In this document: one piece after another, positions 51,995 through 60,032 of the stretch
Position numbering within the stretch: the first letter of the stretch is position 1
Layout of the letters: each line of letters begins with the position of its first letter
NCBI GenBank assembly: GCA_900542325.1
Contig: UQMY01000002.1
Location: 30,858 to 94,857 of the forward strand
Length of the DNA: 64,000 bases
From: an uncultured Collinsella sp.
Lineage (GTDB): Bacteria > Actinomycetota > Coriobacteriia > Coriobacteriales > Coriobacteriaceae
Reading direction: 5' to 3'
The notes under the pieces: model-generated
What the model saw: only the letters and a program-made list of their open reading frames with translations
Told to the model about the DNA's origin: nothing
Databases searched by the model: none
Translations under genes and position numbers: made by a program

Positions 51995-53506
51995 CTATGC
52001 CACGGTTACGGCGACCTGGGCGTAGCGGCTGCAGGGGCGCTCGGCGCGCGTCTGCACGGTAAGGGTGAGCACAAGGCGGTCGCCGGGTCGCGCGTCGGCG
52101 GGCACGATGAAAGCGGTGTCTACCGTGCATTCTTGCCACAGCGACAGATCCTGGGCGCCTGCATAGCTCGACGGGTCCACGGCGACATCCCAATGTACAT
52201 CGAAGCCCTTGCCGTCGGGGTCGACGATGGTCGCTGTAAGGTCGACGCGCTCGCCGGCTGTGGCGCTGCGGTCGGCCGTGGCCTCGACAACATGTGCCGG
52301 ATGCGAGCAGGCTGCCGGATCATGGGCACACCATTGCGCGCGGGCGGCAAAGTCTTCCTGATAGGCACGCAGGTAGGGATTGAGATTGTCGTCTGCGGGC
52401 GTGCCGATGGAGGCAAAACCGGCGGGCGCCTTCGCATCGGGATGCCCATCAAAAAACATGCGTCCCAGCAGCGTATCGAAGCCGCGGTCGTCGATACCGC
52501 GCAGGCCAAACGGCAGCAGCGGAATATAGGTCATGCTGTCGCCTTCGGCCATAAAATCGCCGCGCTCAAACTGCATCGCGGGCATGCCTTCCAGGCCCCA
52601 ATCCAGACGGGCATGCTTGCCAAACTGAAAGCGCTCAGGCTCGTTTTCGTAGACCTTACCATCGCCATAGAGCATATAGCGTGCCATGAGGGGGCCGTTG
52701 CCCTGCGTGAGATTCTGCTCGGGCCAGGGAGCCTTAAACAGCGGCAGCGTATCGGGCTGAGCTGTTTTGGCGTCGAAATAGTTGCCATACATATAGGGCG
52801 TACGCCAAAAGATGAGCTCGGGAAAGAGCTCGCGCCCATGGTCGAGCCACGAGTTATCCTGCCCCACACCATCGGCAACGCCCATCACGCGCACCTTCTG
52901 ATAGACCCGCTGCTGTACGGCGGGCCACTCGGGTGTGGCGCGATAACGCTCGGCAATACTCATGAGGGCGCGAACGATCGTATTCATACCACCCCAGCTG
53001 GGCAGCCACAGCGTGCGCGGGTCATCGTCCATGATGGCATCGGCGATGACGTGAGACCCTTCAGTCTCCTCGCGCACATCACCCTCAAAAGCAACATTTC
53101 CCACAAACGTACGCTCGATCATCTGGGCAGGCGTGGGAAACGGCGGTTCACCGGCGGCGTCCGCATTTGCCTGCAACTGCGGCCAAGCCTGGGTATATTC
53201 ATTACTCCAGAGACTCTCAATCCAATGCTCGGGAAACGGCCGATACTCACGAAGCTCGCCAGCCAGCGGATCGGGCTCATGAGGCACAACAGCCCACTCA
53301 TAAGAGCGCCGCCCTTTGGTCCGCCAATGCGAATTCACCTCGCCGAGCGTATGAACCCCATCCCCAAGAAAGTGATACTGCGAAGCCGTATACACCACAG
53401 CCTGAACATCAAGCAAGTTGAGATACAGAGCCAAATGAACAAGCGAGTTCATATCATCGACTTCCATATCAGTGGTAACAATCACCCGAGTCAACTTCTG
53501 GGACAT
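51995..53506 (-). CDS. DUF1593 nucleoside-hydrolase-like protein
   Basis: This 503-residue protein has a nucleoside-hydrolase-like N-terminal domain (VIVTTDMEVDDMNSLVHLALY carries the Asp cluster) and a C-terminal immunoglobulin-like beta domain (about 410-503; GERVDLTATIVDPDGKGFDV), the layout of the DUF1593/Sde182-like family, which is linked to plant-polysaccharide use. No signal peptide is seen, so it is probably cytoplasmic, which is unusual for such proteins. ATG 53506 was chosen over 53530. The neighbours are an esterase, a PTS and a DUF4038 glycosidase. Confidence 0.8.
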   Translation of the reverse strand: MSQKLTRVIVTTDMEVDDMNSLVHLALYLNLLDVQAVVYTASQYHFLGDGVHTLGEVNSHWRTKGRRSYEWAVVPHEPDPLAGELREYRPFPEHWIESLWSNEYTQAWPQLQANADAAGEPPFPTPAQMIERTFVGNVAFEGDVREETEGSHVIADAIMDDDPRTLWLPSWGGMNTIVRALMSIAERYRATPEWPAVQQRVYQKVRVMGVADGVGQDNSWLDHGRELFPELIFWRTPYMYGNYFDAKTAQPDTLPLFKAPWPEQNLTQGNGPLMARYMLYGDGKVYENEPERFQFGKHARLDWGLEGMPAMQFERGDFMAEGDSMTYIPLLPFGLRGIDDRGFDTLLGRMFFDGHPDAKAPAGFASIGTPADDNLNPYLRAYQEDFAARAQWCAHDPAACSHPAHVVEATADRSATAGERVDLTATIVDPDGKGFDVHWDVAVDPSSYAGAQDLSLWQECTVDTAFIVPADARPGDRLVLTLTVQTRAERPCSRYAQVAVTVA

Positions 53507-53636
53507 AGGAACAGCTCCAATCAAAATCAATTCAGCCAGTTACGCGCAAGGCAAGACGGGACCCACGCCCCCATCGCCCGCGACCCGGCGGCCCGCCGGA
53601 AGCGGCCGACCAGCGTTTCGAACAACGTTAACTTAG

Positions 53637-53763
53637 GGGGGCTCTGACCTTTAGTTTTGTAAACATTCCGCAGCGCGAGCCCCGCTTATCCGATGCTCCG
53701 AAGGAGCAGGATAAGCGGGGCTCATGCGCGAGGACGTTTACAAAACTAAAGGTCAGAGCCCCC
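53637..53763. repeat. Nested 127-bp palindrome (copy F)
   Basis: The outer arms are perfect 28-bp inverted repeats (GGGGGCTCTGACCTTTAG outward). Inside are GAGCCCCGCTTATCC (53677) with its exact complement at 53709, and innermost GCTCC/GGAGC. The right end lies 10 bases from the esterase stop, so it may terminate that gene. It also contains GTAAAC and GTTTAC words. Confidence 0.85.
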
Positions 53764-53773
53764 GATGGGATGG

Positions 53774-55111
53774 TTACCTCGAAACCCTGGCCGACCACTC
53801 CCAGCAGCCCACCGGCTCGCCGTCGATGAGTACGTTGCCCCCGTCGAAGTCTTGATAACACAGGTCGTTGAATTGGTGGATCCACACGCCGTGGTTGAAC
53901 GTCTTCTTGGCCGAGCCGTCGGCCTCGCGATACACGCCGGTCAGGTCCTCGACATGGCTAAAGTAGGTGAGGTGCACGTTGGCGCCGGCATCGCGCAGGC
54001 GCGCCGTGAGCGGCAGCACGGTCTGTTGCGGTGACACGAGCTCGTCGCCCTTGGAGTGCGTAAACCACAGCGGCGTCTTGGCGAGCGCGGCCACGTCCTC
54101 GTCCGTGGCGTTGTACCACGGGGCGCAGCAGGGAAGGCCCGCGGCGAAGAAATCGGGGTAGTCGGCGCACAGGCGCAGGGTCATAAAGCCGCCGTTGGAA
54201 AGACCGGCGACCACGATGCGGTCGGTGTCGATGCGGTCGGCATGCTCGGCGACAAACTCATCGATAAGTGCCTTGAGCACGGGGGAGTAGATGCTCTGGT
54301 TGGAGTGACCAAGCTGCTCGACGCCGTTGTCCATCCAAAACGTGGGCGACTGCGGTACGAGCACCCAGGCAAAGCCGCCAAAGTAGCGCTGGATCTGCGC
54401 CTGGCTGATGGCCGTCACGCGGTTGCCGATATAGGCGCGCGTGGCGCCTTCGCCCTGCGTGGCGCCCTTGCCCTCGCCGGCGCCGTGCAGATACACCACG
54501 AGCGGTGCCTTTTGGGGCACGGCCGTGGCCTCGGGCGCAAAGGGGTTGAAGCATGCCGAGTCCTCGGCCTTAAAGCTGGGCTCAAAGAAGCCGTATTCGA
54601 GCGCGATACCGTCGACGGCGGTCTTTTGCGTGTCGTTGCTCCAGCCTTTGAGCGCAGGGCAGATATCGCCACGGCAGGTGTCGAAGACCAGGCCGCAGGT
54701 GGGATCGTCGCCGTCGTTGCCGGGAAGAGCCGCGAGCTGCGTGATGTGCAACTGGTCATCGAGCATGCGCGAGCCCATGACGCCGCCTTCGATCTTTTTG
54801 GTCAGGCGCTGCTCGGCGACCTCGAGCGCCACATGGGTGCCCACGGCGAGCTTACGTCCGTTCTCGTCGCACGGATATGCGGCGAGAATGTCGATGTAAC
54901 CCACGGAGGGCGCGGCATGGTCGGCGCCGCGTTCCTTGCGCATCAGAACATCGCCCGAGCGCTCGTGACGCTCTACATATATATGGAAGGTGTTCGCGTC
55001 GATGTCGTTGGCGCGCACGGTGCAGGGCAGGTCGAGTACGACCTTGCTGATCCAGGGGCCAAAGTCGCCCAAGGTGGTGACGGTTGCGTAGGTACACAAT
55101 TTGAGTTCCAT
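53774..55111 (-). CDS. PHB-depolymerase/peptidase-S9-like esterase
   Basis: This 445-residue alpha/beta hydrolase has an N-terminal beta-rich domain (about 1-155) and a C-terminal catalytic domain. Visible are LVVYLHGAGEGKG (oxyanion region), VVAGLSNGGFMTLRL (nucleophile Ser), HSKGDELVSP (Asp) and NHGVWIHQF (His). It resembles bacterial carbohydrate esterases. No signal peptide is seen. ATG 55111 has GGAGGC upstream; the frame from 55168 lacks support. It starts 50 bases from a perfect CTAAACATGTTTAG palindrome and is divergent from the PTS gene. Confidence 0.82.
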   Translation of the reverse strand: MELKLCTYATVTTLGDFGPWISKVVLDLPCTVRANDIDANTFHIYVERHERSGDVLMRKERGADHAAPSVGYIDILAAYPCDENGRKLAVGTHVALEVAEQRLTKKIEGGVMGSRMLDDQLHITQLAALPGNDGDDPTCGLVFDTCRGDICPALKGWSNDTQKTAVDGIALEYGFFEPSFKAEDSACFNPFAPEATAVPQKAPLVVYLHGAGEGKGATQGEGATRAYIGNRVTAISQAQIQRYFGGFAWVLVPQSPTFWMDNGVEQLGHSNQSIYSPVLKALIDEFVAEHADRIDTDRIVVAGLSNGGFMTLRLCADYPDFFAAGLPCCAPWYNATDEDVAALAKTPLWFTHSKGDELVSPQQTVLPLTARLRDAGANVHLTYFSHVEDLTGVYREADGSAKKTFNHGVWIHQFNDLCYQDFDGGNVLIDGEPVGCWEWSARVSR

Positions 55112-55160
55112 GAGCTGCCTCCCTTGCGCCGCGAATGCCTGGCATCTGCGGCAATACAAA

Positions 55161-55174
55161 CTAAACATGTTTAG
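55161..55174 (-). promoter_or_regulatory. Perfect 14-bp LacI-type operator
   Basis: CTAAACATGTTTAG is an exact palindrome 50 bases upstream of the esterase start. A related AAACgtatGTTT lies at about 55244-55256. The size and symmetry suit a LacI-family repressor. Confidence 0.6.
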
Positions 55175-55453
55175 TGTAATCTAGAATTGAAGAATAACCA
55201 GATGAACTCGGTAAACGGCAAAATTGAACACGTCGTGAACTACTAAACGTATGTTTACTAGCTTCTAGCAGGGATTCTGTTGATGAGTTAACAGATCAGT
55301 GAGGTGTTCATCAAAATAAAATCCCACGTAAATGGCTATATATCAATAGAGGGTCAAAGAGACCATCTCCCGCCATTCAAATACGTTCACCCCCGATTTC
55401 CTACCGTTCACCGGACTGTAGACGGCAAAATTGCCATAAATTCGGCGCTCCGT

Positions 55454-55495
55454 GTAAACTAAAGCCCGTAAACGTTCAGTAAACACCTTGTTTAC
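55454..55495 (+). promoter_or_regulatory. Four GTAAAC/GTTTAC words upstream of the PTS gene
   Basis: GTAAAC occurs at 55454, 55468 and 55479 and GTTTAC at 55490, within 42 bases, and GTAAAC again at 55211. The word is the same as at 34663-34779. Apart from these words, the 490-base divergent gap 55112-55601 shows no gene. Confidence 0.58.
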
Positions 55496-55601
55496 AAAAG
55501 CGTATCCAAGGGTCCGGCAACCGTAAGGGGTTATAGTCGCCGGGCCAAAGGCGTGCCTAAGCCCAAGGGGGCTGGCACACGAAGATATGGGGAGGGGTCC
55601 C

Positions 55602-57029
55602 ATGGCAGTAGATAACAAGCAGATTGCCACCGATGTCCTCGAGCTCGTGGGCGGCGCGGAGAATGTTTCCGTTGCCACCAACTGCATGACGCGCCTGCGT
55701 CTGACGCTCAAGGATAACAGCAAGGCCGACGTGGAGAAGATCAAGAAGGTCAAGGGTGTTCTGGGTTGCCAGTTTGCCGGCAGCCAGCTCCAGGTCATCA
55801 TCGGCCAGAACGTGCCCAAGGTGCTCGCCGAGTTCGTCGCCATCTCCGGTGTCAAGCAGGGTGAGGCCGTCAACGAGAACCTCGATGCTCCCAAGGAGAA
55901 GTTCGAGCTCAAGAACCTGCCCAATATCATCCTCGACTATCTGTCGGGCTCCATGACCCAGCTCATCCCGCTGCTCATGGCCGGCGGTCTGTTCCGTACC
56001 ATCGCGGCCGTCCTCGGCCCCACCATGCTCGGTGTGCTCTCGGCCGACGACCCGACCTATACGTTCCTCTACACCACGCTGTACGAGGCCACGTTCACCT
56101 TTATCCCCATCTACCTGGGTTATGCCGCGGCTAAGAAGCTCGGCGCCAGCCCGGTGCTCGGCATGCTGCTCGGTGGCGCCCTCATGGCTCCTTCCGTGGT
56201 GAGCGTCGCCACCCAGGAGGGCGGCGGCATCATCTCCGTCTACGGCATCCAGATCGCTGCTGCCAACTATCAGCAGTCCGTCCTGCCGATCATCCTTTCG
56301 GTGCCTGTCCTCTACTTCGTCGAGAAGTTCTTTAAGAAGGTCATGCCCGACGTGCTGTCCACGGTCTTCACGCCGTTCTGCACCATGATCGTCACGATCC
56401 CCATTGCCTTCATCGTCCTCGCTCCGATCGGCAACGAGATCGGTACGCTGATCGCCAACGCCCTCTTCGGCCTTGCTGACCTTGGCGGCATCGGCATCCT
56501 GATCGTCATGGCCATCCTCGGCGCCTTCTGGCAGCTCTTCGTGGTCTGCGGCATGCACATGCCCGTCATCCTGCTCGCCCAGGTTCAGATCATCGCTGCC
56601 GGTTACGATCCCTTCGTCTTCGTTTCCACCAACTGCGCTATGGCCGCTGTCTGGGGCTGCGCCTTCGGTGCCTTCCTCAAGATGAAGAACCCCGACGAGA
56701 AGTCTCTCGCCATCGGTTACGTCATCTCCGCCATCGCCGGCGGCGTCACCGAGCCCGCGCTCTTCGGCATCCTCATGCGCTTCCGTCGCACCATGTTTGG
56801 CATGTTCATCGGCGGTGCCATCGGCGCTGTGTTCTCCGGCCTCATGGGGGTTACCTACTACCTCGCAGGCGGTGCCTCCAACTTCCTGGTCTTCACCAAC
56901 TACCTGCAGGGTGGCCAGATGAACACCGTCTGGGCTATCGTTGGTATGGCAATCTCCTTTGTCATCGCCGCTGCCGTCGTCTTTGTCTCCGGCTTCTCCA
57001 AGGAGGAGCTCGCCGAGATGGAGGCCTAA
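55602..57029 (+). CDS. PTS glucoside-family EIIBC transporter
   Basis: This 475-residue PTS permease has an EIIB domain at 1 to about 85 with phospho-cysteine C28 (TNCMTRLRL), and an EIIC domain from about 105 with ten or so helices (GGLFRTIAAVLG, GMHMPVILLAQ, GVTEPALFGILMRFRR). It belongs to the glucose/beta-glucoside/sucrose group. No EIIA domain is attached or adjacent, so it must use one in trans. GGGGAGGGG precedes ATG 55602. Operator words upstream suggest LacI control. A DUF4038 glycosidase gene follows. Confidence 0.92.
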   Translation: MAVDNKQIATDVLELVGGAENVSVATNCMTRLRLTLKDNSKADVEKIKKVKGVLGCQFAGSQLQVIIGQNVPKVLAEFVAISGVKQGEAVNENLDAPKEKFELKNLPNIILDYLSGSMTQLIPLLMAGGLFRTIAAVLGPTMLGVLSADDPTYTFLYTTLYEATFTFIPIYLGYAAAKKLGASPVLGMLLGGALMAPSVVSVATQEGGGIISVYGIQIAAANYQQSVLPIILSVPVLYFVEKFFKKVMPDVLSTVFTPFCTMIVTIPIAFIVLAPIGNEIGTLIANALFGLADLGGIGILIVMAILGAFWQLFVVCGMHMPVILLAQVQIIAAGYDPFVFVSTNCAMAAVWGCAFGAFLKMKNPDEKSLAIGYVISAIAGGVTEPALFGILMRFRRTMFGMFIGGAIGAVFSGLMGVTYYLAGGASNFLVFTNYLQGGQMNTVWAIVGMAISFVIAAAVVFVSGFSKEELAEMEA

Positions 57030-57070
57030 GGCCAAACCGTTCGGTCGCATAAGACCTCACCTACACGACA

Positions 57071-57102
57071 GGGCCCCGTCAGGCGTAAGCCCGGCGGGGC
57101 CC
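57071..57102 (+). terminator. Terminator-like hairpin after the PTS gene
   Basis: GGGCCCCG and CGGGGCCC form the stem, followed by TTCTT. The T run is weak, so read-through to the DUF4038 gene is possible. Confidence 0.65.
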
Positions 57103-57160
57103 TTCTTGCAAGGTAGACTGATGGAGGCGGGTGAGATTCGCCCGCGAGGGTTTGCCAAGC

Positions 57161-57201
57161 GCCGGGGGCTTTCGCGCGGGGTTATCGCGAAAGCCCCCGG
57201 C
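57161..57201 (+). other. Perfect 16-bp hairpin in the DUF4038 leader
   Basis: GCCGGGGGCTTTCGCG and CGCGAAAGCCCCCGGC, with a nine-base loop, lie 37 bases before the DUF4038 start. No T run follows. It could be an attenuator or a protective hairpin. Confidence 0.65.
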
Positions 57202-57238
57202 GGTTCGCAAATCCTTTATCAAACGAAAGGACATGCAG

Positions 57239-58552
57239 ATGAGTTTGGGAAAGCTGACCGCCAACGGTCGCCAGGACGGCTTTTTGTGCGAGGGCAAACC
57301 GTTCTTCTGGTTTGCCGATACGTGCTGGAGCGCATTTACGAGCATCGCCGAGAACGACTGGGATTACTACCTGACCCGCCGTGCCGAGCAGGGCATGAAC
57401 GCACTGCAGATCAACACGTTGCCGCAGTGGGATCGCTGCTGTCCCGACCTGGGCATTTGGCCCTATGCCAGCGAGGATGGCGTGCACTTTGATTGGTCCT
57501 GCCCCAACCAGGCGTATTGGGATCGTGCCGCCGCCATGTGCCGCGCGGCCGTCGAGCACGGCATTCGTCCGGCGCTCGTGCTCATGTGGTGCAACTACGT
57601 GCCCGGTACCTGGGGTGCCAAGATCGCCGAGCGTTGCGGTGCCGAGATTATGCCGCGTGAGGAGGTTCGCGCCCACGTTGCCCGCGTCGTCGAGAACCTG
57701 GGCGAGTTCGACCCCGTCTACGTGGTGGCGGGCGATACCGACTTTGCCGGCGACGAGGCGATCGCCTATTACGAGGACGCCCTCGACGAGGTCGTCAAGC
57801 GCGCGCCCGAGGCACTGCGCACCATGCATATCAACCGCGGTAACCGCACCATTCCGGCGCAGTATCTGGACCGTCTGGACTTTTATATGTTCCAGCCCGG
57901 CCACAACTACGAGGGCCAGCCCGAGGCATGGCGTCTGCCGCAGGACTTTATCGCCAACTATCCCAAAAAGCCGATGGTCAACTCCGAGCCTTGCTACGAG
58001 CAGATGGGTGCGTCGCGCAACGTCTACTGGCGTTTTACCGCGCAGGATTGCCGCGCGAGCGTATGGTCGTCGATTCTTGCCGGCGCCAGTGCCGGCGTGA
58101 CCTATGGCGCACACGGCGTGTGGAACTGGCAGACATCGCGCAGCCAAGGCTCGGTGCTGGGCGAGGGCTTTGACATGCCCTTCCGCTGGCAAGAGTGCCT
58201 GCAGTTTGCGGGTGTGTGGGACTTTGGCGCGATCGAGCACGTGCTTGCCGCCCTAGGCGCTACGGCTGCCGACGATGCACTTGCCGTGGTTCCGGCGCAG
58301 GAGCTCCTCGACGACGCGCGCGAGTCCATCCGTGTGGCGCGCGTTGGCGATCGCATCGTCGCGTACCTGCCGCGTACCACGGCGCTCAAGTTTAAGCTCG
58401 ACGGCGCGCGTGGCTGGACGGCGACGGTCCTCGACATGGAGGACAAGCGCATCGCAAAGCTGCCCGTCCGTGACAACGGTGACGGCACCGTGCGCGTGGC
58501 GCAGCATCCCTTTGAGCACGACGCGCTGGTGATCCTGGCCCCCGGGCGCTAA
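57239..58552 (+). CDS. DUF4038 glycoside hydrolase-like protein
   Basis: This 437-residue protein has a DUF4038 TIM-barrel (about 1-335; FFWFADTCWSAF, MNALQINTLPQWD, GDTDFAGDEA, MVNSEPCYEQMG) and a C-terminal beta domain of the putative collagen-binding type (about 350-437). Related enzymes of GH140 act on apiose-containing side chains; the substrate here is unknown. No signal peptide is seen, so it would act on imported oligosaccharide, in line with the upstream PTS. ATG 57239 is 8 bases after GAAAGG; ATG 57233 is too close. Confidence 0.85.
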   Translation: MSLGKLTANGRQDGFLCEGKPFFWFADTCWSAFTSIAENDWDYYLTRRAEQGMNALQINTLPQWDRCCPDLGIWPYASEDGVHFDWSCPNQAYWDRAAAMCRAAVEHGIRPALVLMWCNYVPGTWGAKIAERCGAEIMPREEVRAHVARVVENLGEFDPVYVVAGDTDFAGDEAIAYYEDALDEVVKRAPEALRTMHINRGNRTIPAQYLDRLDFYMFQPGHNYEGQPEAWRLPQDFIANYPKKPMVNSEPCYEQMGASRNVYWRFTAQDCRASVWSSILAGASAGVTYGAHGVWNWQTSRSQGSVLGEGFDMPFRWQECLQFAGVWDFGAIEHVLAALGATAADDALAVVPAQELLDDARESIRVARVGDRIVAYLPRTTALKFKLDGARGWTATVLDMEDKRIAKLPVRDNGDGTVRVAQHPFEHDALVILAPGR

Positions 58553-58596
58553 CGGCTCTTCTCCAACATTTACAACCCAGTCCCTTTCATTAGGCT

Positions 58597-58654
58597 GCGA
58601 CGGAATGGTCCCTGCATGACGGCTTTAAGCTGCCAAGGGGAGCCATTCCGTCGC
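58597..58654 (+). terminator. Hairpin after the DUF4038 gene
   Basis: GCGACGGAATGG and CCATTCCGTCGC are exact complements 34 bases apart, followed by ACTCTTTGTTT. Confidence 0.6.
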
Positions 58655-58664
58655 ACTCTTTGTT

Positions 58665-58705
58665 TACTCATTGGGTACTCATTGGGGACGTACTTAAATG
58701 AGTGG
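58665..58705. repeat. GGGGAC-family module
   Basis: TTTACTCATTGGGTACTCATTGGGGACGTACTTAAATGAG is a partly duplicated module, immediately next to the gene remnant at 58712. Confidence 0.65.
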
Positions 58706-58711
58706 TCTCGT

Positions 58712-58870
58712 GAGTTTGTGGGCGAGGCGGGCGCTCGATACAAGGTGCGTGTCGTGGACACATGAGGCATGACGGAGGAGGAGCTTCCCGGAACCTTTGA
58801 GGGCAAGTTCCGCATCGATCTCCCAAGTAAGCAATATATGATGCTTCGCCTGACCAAATTAGAGGCGTAA
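58712..58870 (+). pseudogene. C-terminal remnant of an alpha-galactosidase-like gene
   Basis: One frame reads EFVGEAGARYKVRVVDT, stop, GMTEEELPGTFEGKFRI, then DLPSKQYMMLRLTKLEA and stop. The pattern of YxVRDxW, then GTFEGxF and a final P..xxxLRL, is that of the beta-sandwich end of melibiase-type glycosidases. The internal TGA (58763-58765) stands where a tryptophan TGG would be expected. The 5' part is missing and a GGGGAC repeat abuts it. The 33-codon frame from ATG 58769 is an unlikely gene. The 429-base gap 58553-58981 holds nothing else but hairpins. Confidence 0.5.
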
Positions 58871-58907
58871 AACAGAGATAATCGGCTCCGGGTGTGACTT
58901 GCTGCAC

Positions 58908-58940
58908 GACCATCGCAGGGGGGTGGCCCCTGTGATGGTC
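58908..58940 (+). other. Hairpin upstream of the ROK gene
   Basis: GACCATCGCAGGGG pairs with CCCCTGTGATGGTC with one mismatch. It lies 41 bases before the ROK start and could terminate earlier transcripts or regulate this one. Confidence 0.55.
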
Positions 58941-58981
58941 GCGGCGATGCGCGTCCGGGGCTACGCTTGTAAGGAGTGAAC

Positions 58982-59893
58982 ATGCAGGAGTTTTTTGGAA
59001 TCGATGTGGGCGGTACGGCCGTTAAATGGGCTGTGCTGGGCGAGGATTTTTCCATCCGCGAGCGCGGAAGCCTGCCGACGGGCTTTACCACGGCTGATGA
59101 GACGGTCGCGGCGCTGATCTCGCTCGTCGAGCCGTATCGCGAGCGCGTGAGCGCCGTGGGCGTGAGTGCGCCCGGCGGCATCTACGAGGGAGATGTCACA
59201 GGAACGATCCATCGCGGTGGTGCGCTCACGTTTATGGATGGCTGTCCGCTCGGAAAGCTCATGCGCGAGGCTCTGGGGGTGCCGATTGCCGTCAATAACG
59301 ACGGTAGGTGCTGTGCACTCGGTGAGTATGCGGCTGGCGCTCTGCGCGGGACGCGTTTTGGCGTGGTGCTCGCTATCGGCACGGGCATCGGCGGCGGTAT
59401 CGTCATCGACGGCAAGGTCCTGCGCGGCGCGCACTGCTTTGCAGGCGAGTTTAGCTTCTTGCGCAACGATGTCACGACTGCTGCGAGCATGGAAAACTCC
59501 TTTGCGGGTTCGGGCGGTTGGCGTGCGCTCCGCGATGCCGCCGTTGCCGAGAAGGGCCTGCCTGCGGATTCTCCGGTGGACGGCCGCCGCGTCTTTGAGT
59601 GGATCGCGGATGGCGACATGGCGGGGCAGCGCGCGCTCGACCGCTACGCTCGCGCATTTGACGGACAGCTCATCAACCTGCAGGCCGTGCTCGACCCCGA
59701 GGTCTTTGTGATCGCAGGCGGCATCTCGTGCCATCCCGAGCTCGTCGATGCCCTGCGTGCGCAGATGCCGCTGGCCCTCTCGAGTTACGAAGGGACCCTT
59801 GCCGGCATTCCTGTGCCGCAGATAAAGGCGGCCGAGCTCGGCAACGACGCCAACCTTTACGGTGCTGTCCAGGAGGCCATGCGCCTGGTGTAG
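58982..59893 (+). CDS. ROK-family protein lacking the ROK zinc motif
   Basis: This 303-residue protein has the ASKHA/ROK fold: FGIDVGGTAVKWAVL (phosphate 1), AVNNDGRCCALGEY with the catalytic Asp, VVLAIGTGIGGGIVIDGK, and VFVIAGGISCHPELV. The usual GExGH and CxCGxxGCxE zinc motif is absent; the place reads FAGEFSFLRNDV. Sugar-kinase activity is possible, but substrate binding must differ from classical glucokinase or NagC. ATG 58982 has AAGGAG 5 bases upstream. It is followed by a bidirectional terminator. Confidence 0.85.
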   Translation: MQEFFGIDVGGTAVKWAVLGEDFSIRERGSLPTGFTTADETVAALISLVEPYRERVSAVGVSAPGGIYEGDVTGTIHRGGALTFMDGCPLGKLMREALGVPIAVNNDGRCCALGEYAAGALRGTRFGVVLAIGTGIGGGIVIDGKVLRGAHCFAGEFSFLRNDVTTAASMENSFAGSGGWRALRDAAVAEKGLPADSPVDGRRVFEWIADGDMAGQRALDRYARAFDGQLINLQAVLDPEVFVIAGGISCHPELVDALRAQMPLALSSYEGTLAGIPVPQIKAAELGNDANLYGAVQEAMRLV

Positions 59894-59936
59894 CGCGAGC
59901 CAAACGAGGCTGTCGAAAAAGATAAAGGCCGGAGTG

Positions 59937-59976
59937 AACCGCCCTCATTTCCTTAGCACGGGAAATGGGGGCGGTT
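59937..59976. terminator. Bidirectional terminator
   Basis: AACCGCCCTCATTTCC and GGAAATGGGGGCGGTT form a 16-bp stem with one non-pairing position and an eight-base loop, ending in TTTAATTT. It lies between the convergent ROK and MgtA-type genes. Confidence 0.82.
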
Positions 59977-60032
59977 TAATTTGAGGCGGGACTTTTTGAC
60001 CGCCTGATGGGTCGCGCGCCACAATTCGGGCG

